Assembly (NCBI GenBank): GCA_041493205.1
Contig: JBGPYM010000087.1
Coordinates: 1-11,296, forward strand
Source of the DNA: JBGPYM01 sp041493205
Lineage (GTDB): Bacteria; Bacteroidota; Ignavibacteria; UBA10030; UBA6906
Direction of reading: 5' to 3'
Length of the DNA stretch: 11,296 bases
Shown here: positions 7,375 through 11,296 of the stretch, piece after piece
Numbering within the stretch: the stretch's first letter is position 1
Layout of the letters: each line of letters opens with the position of its first letter
The notes under the pieces: model-generated
The model's database searches: none
What the model saw: only the letters and a program-made list of their open reading frames with translations
Told to the model about the DNA's origin: nothing
Translations under genes and position numbers: made by a program

Positions 7375-7382
7375 TCGCGAAT

Positions 7383-7460
7383 GCGCCTGCGACCATCACG
7401 GCAGGTGCCCCGGCCCCGGTGACCGGACGTGTGATGGGGGATACATCCCCTTGTTCTTTC
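7383..7460 (+). terminator. weak hairpins after rluD, possible terminator region
   Basis: Two inverted repeats follow the rluD stop. GCGCCTGC (7383-7390) pairs with GCAGGTGC (7401-7408), 8 base pairs with one G-U wobble and a 10-base loop, without a T tract. GGGGA (7437-7441) pairs with TCCCC (7446-7450) around TACA and is followed by the pyrimidine-rich TTGTTCTTTC. Either could attenuate read-through, but neither is a classical strong terminator. Confidence 0.35.
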
Positions 7461-7479
7461 TCTGGTAATTTCCTACAAT
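7451..7479 (+). promoter_or_regulatory. putative sigma-70-type promoter for the exported-protein genes
   Basis: TTGTTC (7451-7456) and TACAAT (7474-7479) are separated by 17 bases. The -10 box matches consensus at five of six positions and the -35 box at three. It lies in the largest intergenic gap of the window (7375-7542), 63 bases before the start of the next gene, as expected for a new transcription unit. FCB-group sigma factors can use other consensus boxes, so activity is uncertain. Confidence 0.45.
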
Positions 7480-7533
7480 CAGGGCAATAACCAACCCCAG
7501 CTACACAGAGTTTCCCCAATCCATCAACTTAAC

Positions 7534-7538
7534 GGAGG
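7534..7538 (+). promoter_or_regulatory. Shine-Dalgarno site GGAGG
   Basis: GGAGG sits four bases before the ATG at 7543 and supports that start for the secreted barrel-like protein. It is stronger than most sites in the housekeeping operon, which suggests efficient independent translation. Confidence 0.7.
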
Positions 7539-7542
7539 CACC

Positions 7543-8451
7543 ATGAAGTCATTGCGGAGATTTCCGCGCCCGGCTCTGATCGTGTGCGCGGTGTGCATGC
7601 TCCTTCTGGCGGTGCAGGTCGGTCTCGCGCAGTCCGACGTCGAGAAAGCCCTCCAGCAGTACGGAGCAGAGCAGGTCAAGGGGTATATCCAGCCGATCGG
7701 AGACCTCTTTGGCGCAAACCTCAACGCGGGGTTCTTCCGCGGAGCGTCCATTGAAAAGGCAGCGTTCCACATCCGGCTGGATATCGTCGGAATGGCTTCG
7801 ATGGTCGGGGACAAGCAGAAGACGTATACTGCGAATGCGCCCACGGGGTTTACCCCTGCCACATTCGAAACGGCAACAATCTTCGGCGGCAAAGGGTCTG
7901 TGGTGACCGATCAGAACACGCTTCTCACGTACCGCGGTTCGGACGGCGTGTTCAACACATCATTTTTCCCGACTGCGGCGCCGCAGCTGACGATCGGGGA
8001 CTTTTTCGGCACGCGTGCGGCCATCAGGTTCATCGCGACGCCCGAAGTGGGCGGTCTGCCGAAGGCGACCCTCTGGGGCATCGGCGCGCAGCACAGCGTG
8101 AGCCAGTATCTGCCCGTCATTCCGTTTGATGTGGCCGGTCATGTGTTTTACAGCAAGTTCACCTTCGGCGATCTCATCGATGTGTCGGCTCTTTCAATCG
8201 GCGTCGACGCCAGCAAGTCCTTTTCCATCCTGACCCTGTACGGCGGGCTTGCGTGGGAGAAGAGCACCATGAAAATTGGCTACACATCAACGGGCGCAAA
8301 CCCGACCTCGATCAGCGTCGATCTCGACGGAGCGAATTCGTTCCGTTTCATGCTCGGACTCGATCTCGGCCTGGGATTCTTCCACCTTTTCGGCGATGCG
8401 AATTTCGGATCCGTAACGAACTTTTCCGCGGGGATCGGATTCGGGGGCTGA
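7543..8451 (+). CDS. secreted, putative outer-membrane beta-barrel protein (DUF6588-like)
   Basis: This 302-residue protein has a clear signal peptide: a basic N-region (MKSLRRFPRP), a hydrophobic core (11-24) and a likely signal peptidase I site after GLA (27-29). The mature part begins with a short amphipathic region ending in QYGAEQVKGYIQP, then GANLNAGFF. The rest alternates hydrophobic and polar residues with many Gly and aromatic residues, ending LDLGLGFFHLFGDANFG and AGIGFGG, typical of antiparallel outer-membrane strands. From memory the start and the barrel-like end resemble DUF6588 proteins of Bacteroidota and relatives, whose function is unknown; this assignment is not verified. 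There are no cysteines in the mature protein and no lipobox. A candidate promoter and a good Shine-Dalgarno site precede it. A second exported protein gene follows after 60 bases, probably on the same transcript. Confidence 0.8.
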   Translation: MKSLRRFPRPALIVCAVCMLLLAVQVGLAQSDVEKALQQYGAEQVKGYIQPIGDLFGANLNAGFFRGASIEKAAFHIRLDIVGMASMVGDKQKTYTANAPTGFTPATFETATIFGGKGSVVTDQNTLLTYRGSDGVFNTSFFPTAAPQLTIGDFFGTRAAIRFIATPEVGGLPKATLWGIGAQHSVSQYLPVIPFDVAGHVFYSKFTFGDLIDVSALSIGVDASKSFSILTLYGGLAWEKSTMKIGYTSTGANPTSISVDLDGANSFRFMLGLDLGLGFFHLFGDANFGSVTNFSAGIGFGG

Positions 8452-8499
8452 CCGCCTCTGTCCGGATCATCACCGAGGCCACGATACTTTTAACGAATC

Positions 8500-8504
8500 A
8501 GGAG
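8500..8504 (+). promoter_or_regulatory. Shine-Dalgarno site AGGAG
   Basis: AGGAG lies seven bases before the ATG at 8512, supporting that start for the small secreted protein. The 60-base gap from the upstream stop holds no obvious promoter or terminator, only a weak GCCTC/GAGGC pairing with a 16-base loop. Confidence 0.65.
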
Positions 8505-8511
8505 CACTCAC

Positions 8512-9027
8512 ATGAAGGTGCGCATACTGACATTCCTGGCGATCGCCGCGATACCCCTGATGGGGTTCGACTGCGTGACCGACGCGTTTACGATCGCCCT
8601 CAATCTCAAGCCGTTCAACGGCACATATAACATCAACGCAGGCAACAGTCCGAATTACGGGGGTACCGCAACGTTCAATCCCGCAACGTTCTACGATAAC
8701 AGCTACACGCTCACCGGGGCGTCGGTCTATGACATCAGGGTATCGACCGCAGGCCCGAATCTCGGTACCTGCTCTGGAAGCGTGACTGTGAACGGCACCT
8801 TGCTCTTCACATACAACGGTGCATGGACGGCATTCAACACGCCCCAATCGCTCCTGACCTCCCGGCTGATCACCCGAAACCAGGCGGGCATCAATGAGCT
8901 CGTCAGCGCCGTGGTACAGGGAAGGTCCATCGTCCTTGTTGGCGCAGGGAGCGTGACCACCACACCCGTACCCACGGGCTGCTCTGTCACCGTGGCCGCC
9001 TACGTGCAGGCGTACGGCCACCTCTGA
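8512..9027 (+). CDS. hypothetical small secreted protein
   Basis: I do not recognise this 171-residue protein. It begins with a signal-peptide-like segment (MKVRILTFLAIAAIPLMG, 1-18). Cys21 follows in GFDC, but the preceding residues do not form a lipobox, so a lipid anchor is unlikely. The mature part is rich in Thr, Asn, Ser, Gly and Val with beta-type alternation (for example LKPFNGTYNI, GGTATFNPATFY, GSVTVNGTLLFTYNGAW), as in beta-sandwich exported proteins. Three cysteines (21, 87, 157) are present; C87 and C157 could form a disulfide in the periplasm. Charged residues are few and the protein ends in a short VAAYVQAYGHL strand. It follows the barrel-like gene in the same direction and is closed by a strong terminator, so the two genes probably form one small unit. 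Coding is supported by start, ribosome site, signal peptide and terminator. Confidence 0.75.
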   Translation: MKVRILTFLAIAAIPLMGFDCVTDAFTIALNLKPFNGTYNINAGNSPNYGGTATFNPATFYDNSYTLTGASVYDIRVSTAGPNLGTCSGSVTVNGTLLFTYNGAWTAFNTPQSLLTSRLITRNQAGINELVSAVVQGRSIVLVGAGSVTTTPVPTGCSVTVAAYVQAYGHL

Positions 9028-9047
9028 TCGTCCGGCGACGCCGGCAG

Positions 9048-9077
9048 AAGCCCTCCCGGGAGTCCGGGAGGGCTTTT
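9048..9077 (+). terminator. strong intrinsic terminator
   Basis: AAGCCCTCCCGG (9048-9059) and CCGGGAGGGCTT (9064-9075) form a perfect 12-base-pair stem around the loop GAGT, with a short T run (9074-9077) and a T-rich continuation. A smaller hairpin, CCGGC/GCCGG (9032-9036 with 9040-9044), lies just before it. It begins 20 bases after the stop at 9027 and separates the exported-protein unit from rlmN. The A-rich bases on the 5' side are short, so termination in the reverse direction is less likely. Confidence 0.9.
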
Positions 9078-9100
9078 GTATTTCATGAGCCCCGCGCGGC

Positions 9101-9129
9101 TTGCGGGAGGGGGAGTTCTTTCGTAAATT
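9101..9129 (+). promoter_or_regulatory. rlmN: possible promoter before rlmN
   Basis: TTGCGG (9101-9106) and TAAATT (9124-9129) are spaced by 17 bases, each only a partial match to consensus. Something must restart transcription after the strong terminator at 9048-9077. A start point seven bases after the -10 box would fall at the rlmN ATG, which would give an almost leaderless transcript. The purine run GGGAGGGGGAG (9105-9115) is too far upstream to be a normal Shine-Dalgarno site. Confidence 0.3.
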
Positions 9130-9134
9130 GCTCC

Positions 9135-10265
9135 ATGGCGCGCGTGGCGAAGAGCAATCTTCTCGGTTTGACACGGGAAGAGCTGGCGGCGGTGGCGGTG
9201 GCGCTGGGAGAACCGGCGTACCGCGGCAAACAGCTCTTCACCTGGCTCTATACAAAACGGGCGGCCGCGTTCGGCACGATGAGCGACCTCGGGAAGGATT
9301 TCCGCCGCCGTCTCGAGGAATCAGCGGAGATCACCGGCGTCCGCACGGGAGGCCGGCAGACGTCGCTGCGCGACGGGACGACGAAATTCCTGTTTGACCT
9401 CGCGGACGGCTTACAGGTCGAAAGCGTGCTGATCCCCCCCTCGTCGGCATTCCGGGGACGGGAGGCATCGGGCGAGGAAGAGCAGAAGCGCCTCACGCTC
9501 TGCGTCTCGACGCAGGTGGGGTGTCCGCTCGACTGCGCGTTCTGCGCCACGGGCACTATGGGCTTCCGCAGGAATCTGACCGCGGGGGAGATCGTCGGCC
9601 AGGTCTTCGAAGCAACGCGCGCCACCGGGCGAACGATCACGAACGTCGTGTTCATGGGGATGGGGGAGCCGCTGCTCAACTACGCGCCCGTGATGACGGC
9701 CGCGACACTCCTTGCGACGGGGGCGGGGATTGCGGCACGGCGCATCACGATCTCGACCGCCGGCCGGGCCGACCGGATCCGCCAGATGGGTGATGAGCGC
9801 CGCCGGTTCAAGCTTGCGGTCTCGCTGCACGGTGCGCTGGATGAGACCCGCTCCCGCCTGATGCCGATCAACAGGAAATTCGGGCTGGGCGTGCTCATGG
9901 AGGCGATCGAGCATTACTACCGATACACGCGTCAACCGGTTACGTACGAGTTCATATTTTTTGACGGCGTGAATGATTCCGGGCGGGAGGTCGATCGCCT
10001 CGTCGCGCTGGCGCGGCGGGTGCCGAGCAAAATCAATGTCATCCCGTTCCATTCCATAGCGTTCACGTCGCCGTCGGGGCTTGCCGCGTCGCTTCGTCCT
10101 TCACCGCGGACGGAGCAGATTGTGGAACAGCTCCGCGCCGCAGATCTGACCGTCATGGTGCGGAGCAGTGCGGGAGAGGATATCGACGCGGCCTGCGGAC
10201 AGCTCGCGGTCACCACAGAACGGCGCAGGAGGGAAACAGCCGCCCGGCAGGCGGTGGACGCCTGA
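9135..10265 (+). CDS. rlmN: dual-specificity 23S rRNA/tRNA adenine-C2 methyltransferase RlmN
   Basis: This 376-residue radical-SAM enzyme methylates C2 of adenosine 2503 in 23S rRNA and, in many bacteria, A37 of some tRNAs. An N-terminal RNA-binding domain (about 8-65, with AYRGKQLFTWLY) precedes the radical-SAM barrel. The iron-sulfur cysteines are C130, C134 and C137 in GCPLDCAFCATG. The two catalytic cysteines are both present: C123 in LTLCVSTQVG and C354 in DIDAACGQL. Other hallmarks are FMGMGEPLLNY (173-183), VSLHGALDETRSRLMPIN, FFDGVNDS and KINVIPFHSI. In the C-terminal VRSSAGEDIDAACGQL an alanine (346) stands where most relatives have arginine. The start ATG at 9135 leads straight into the family N-terminus; no canonical Shine-Dalgarno site precedes it. 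Cfr-type C8 methylation is not suggested by the overall length and motifs, though the two families share the cysteine pattern. Confidence 0.95.
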   Translation: MARVAKSNLLGLTREELAAVAVALGEPAYRGKQLFTWLYTKRAAAFGTMSDLGKDFRRRLEESAEITGVRTGGRQTSLRDGTTKFLFDLADGLQVESVLIPPSSAFRGREASGEEEQKRLTLCVSTQVGCPLDCAFCATGTMGFRRNLTAGEIVGQVFEATRATGRTITNVVFMGMGEPLLNYAPVMTAATLLATGAGIAARRITISTAGRADRIRQMGDERRRFKLAVSLHGALDETRSRLMPINRKFGLGVLMEAIEHYYRYTRQPVTYEFIFFDGVNDSGREVDRLVALARRVPSKINVIPFHSIAFTSPSGLAASLRPSPRTEQIVEQLRAADLTVMVRSSAGEDIDAACGQLAVTTERRRRETAARQAVDA

Positions 10266-10311
10266 ACGACCCTCACCACGAACAGTCATAATTACCAGAG
10301 ATCCACCGCTC

Positions 10312-10962
10312 ATGCGACTACTCTTGTTTGGTCCGCCGGGAGTGGGGAAGGGGACGCAGGCGAAGCTGCTTGCAGAGGAGTTCGGCATCCTGCACATTTC
10401 CACCGGCGATATCCTCCGTGCCGCCGTCGCGGCAGGGACGGCACTGGGGAAGCAGGCGAAGGCGATCATCGATGCGGGCGCCCTTGTTCCGGACGAAGTC
10501 ATGATCGGACTCGTACGCGAGGGCCTGGCGTCGCCGCCGGCGTCCCGCGGCTTCATCCTCGACGGGTTTCCGCGGACCCTCCCGCAGGCGCGGGCGCTGG
10601 CACGGATTTTTGAAGACCTGAGCATCCGCGATTTCAAGGTTGTCGAATTCGTGGCGGACGACGAGGAGATCATCCAGCGGCTTTCCAACCGCGTCGTCTG
10701 TCCGAAGGACGGCCGTATCTTCAATACAGAAGTGGATCGTGTCGCGGCAGGCGCTCCCTGTCCCGACTGTGGTACGCTTCTGATCCAGCGCGACGATGAT
10801 CGGGAAACCACAATCCGTGAGCGGCTCAGAGTGTACCACTCAACAACCGCCCCCGTCATTCATTATTACCAGACCAGCGGGGTGGTGTTGAGCGTGGATG
10901 CCACCGGCTCCATTGACGTGGTCAATCGTGAAATCAAGGTGTTGCTTCGGGATGCCGGGTGA
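10312..10962 (+). CDS. adk: adenylate kinase with long zinc-type LID
   Basis: This 216-residue cytosolic enzyme interconverts ATP + AMP and 2 ADP. It shows the P-loop GPPGVGKGTQ (7-16), the AMP-binding segment HISTGDILR (28-36), GFILDGFPRT (80-89) and a long LID (about 125-165). The LID has C130-x2-D133-x16-C150-x2-C153, the geometry of zinc-binding adenylate kinases but with Asp at the second ligand. The start is ATG 10312, which gives MRLLLFGPPG; the frame is open further upstream but would add non-family residues overlapping rlmN. No Shine-Dalgarno site is visible in the 46-base gap after rlmN (10266-10311). The stop overlaps the start of the next gene as GTGA. In many bacteria adk lies in the ribosomal-protein/secY cluster; here it lies between rlmN and a phosphodiesterase gene. 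Confidence 0.97.
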   Translation: MRLLLFGPPGVGKGTQAKLLAEEFGILHISTGDILRAAVAAGTALGKQAKAIIDAGALVPDEVMIGLVREGLASPPASRGFILDGFPRTLPQARALARIFEDLSIRDFKVVEFVADDEEIIQRLSNRVVCPKDGRIFNTEVDRVAAGAPCPDCGTLLIQRDDDRETTIRERLRVYHSTTAPVIHYYQTSGVVLSVDATGSIDVVNREIKVLLRDAG

Positions 10963-11296
10963 ACGCCCCTCGCCAACATCATCCCCTGGTGGTGGCGCAC
11001 CGGGGGAGCTCCGGATCGGCTCCCGAGAACACGATGGCGGCATTCCGTATGGCGGTGGATGCCGGGGCGGACATGCTGGAGTTTGACGTCCGGTTGACCC
11101 GGGATCAGGTGCTGGTGGTGCATCACGACCGCAAGCTGGGACGCACTTCCGACGGCACCGGCCGCGTGCATGAACTGACCTACGACCAGATCCGGCGGTA
11201 TGACGCGGGCGGATGGTATGCACGCAGATTCCGCGGCGAGGGGATCCCCTCCCTCCGTGAAGTTCTCGAGGCGTTTCCTGCATCGGTCGGCATGAA
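10959..11296 (+). CDS. glycerophosphodiester phosphodiesterase, 3' partial
   Basis: A reading frame starting with GTG at 10959 overlaps the adk stop (GTGA) and runs off the right edge after 112 codons. It encodes the N-terminal part of a GDPD-family TIM-barrel enzyme (UgpQ/GlpQ type) that hydrolyses glycerophosphodiesters to glycerol-3-phosphate and an alcohol. Signature residues are in place: VVAHRGSSGSAPENTMAAF (11-29, His14, Arg15 and Glu23), the metal-binding EFDVRLT (41-47), VVHHD (53-57, second catalytic His56) and TSDGTGRV, then IPSLREVLEAF (97-107). There is no signal peptide, so it is probably cytosolic, like UgpQ. There is no clear Shine-Dalgarno site; translation coupled to adk is likely. 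Confidence is high for the family and moderate for the exact start. Confidence 0.93.
   Translation, partial: MNAPRQHHPLVVAHRGSSGSAPENTMAAFRMAVDAGADMLEFDVRLTRDQVLVVHHDRKLGRTSDGTGRVHELTYDQIRRYDAGGWYARRFRGEGIPSLREVLEAFPASVGM

Noticed and set aside
7375..7542. Riboswitch or small RNA in the largest intergenic gap
   Set aside because: Only two short hairpins are present and no known riboswitch core motif is visible; terminator and promoter functions explain the region more simply.
8530..8574. Lipoprotein signal (lipobox) in the small secreted protein
   Set aside because: The residues before Cys21 are Gly-Phe-Asp, which do not fit the lipobox pattern, so signal peptidase II processing is not supported.
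10168..10311. Upstream extension of the adk frame
   Set aside because: It overlaps rlmN and would put 48 unrelated Arg/Pro-rich residues before the P-loop, which normally sits at the extreme N-terminus.
1..11296. CRISPR arrays, insertion sequences, tRNA or rRNA genes, phage genes
   Set aside because: No regularly spaced repeats, transposase or integrase motifs, cloverleaf sequences or rRNA motifs were seen on either strand.

Overview
The window is a GC-rich, gene-dense bacterial segment in which all ten intact or nearly intact genes and both edge-truncated genes run on the plus strand. The eukaryote-like (type 2) isoleucyl-tRNA synthetase with a DUF5915-type tail, the TraR/DksA protein next to lspA, the secreted barrel-like protein and the frequent lack of strong Shine-Dalgarno sites suggest the Bacteroidota/Chlorobiota/Ignavibacteriota (FCB) group. 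This is inferred from protein style; no 16S gene or taxonomic marker was searched.

Region 1 (1-7374) is a tight housekeeping operon: yggS (5' end outside the window), divIVA, a trimeric purine nucleoside phosphorylase (punA), ileS, a TraR/DksA zinc-finger protein, lspA and an RluD-type pseudouridine synthase. Junctions are two 4-base ATGA overlaps, one 26-base overlap and gaps of 29, 2 and 26 bases. The gene order closely matches the Bacillus subtilis ylmE...divIVA-ileS-ylyA-lspA-ylyB cluster, with punA inserted between divIVA and ileS. The genes cover PLP homeostasis, polar or cell-envelope organisation, purine salvage, tRNA-Ile charging, transcription control, lipoprotein maturation and rRNA modification.

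Region 2 (7375-9080) is a lineage-specific island. It has a 168-base intergenic stretch with weak hairpins and a promoter-like TTGTTC-N17-TACAAT, then two genes for exported proteins: a 302-residue putative outer-membrane protein resembling DUF6588, and an unrecognised 171-residue secreted protein. A strong intrinsic terminator ends the unit.

Region 3 (9081-11296) is a second housekeeping unit: rlmN, adk, and the 5' part of a glycerophosphodiester phosphodiesterase gene that overlaps adk by 4 bases (GTGA) and runs off the right edge.

I see no transposon, CRISPR array, prophage, tRNA or rRNA gene. The most interesting features are substitutions at diagnostic positions of otherwise ordinary enzymes: a swapped GIHH instead of HIGH signature in IleRS (linked to mupirocin hyper-resistance), MTA-phosphorylase-like residues in the purine pocket of the PNP, a Cys-to-Asp change in the Adk zinc LID, and a three-cysteine DksA-type zinc finger behind a basic N-terminal extension. 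The two exported proteins are the only candidates for undescribed biology; I cannot assign them a function.
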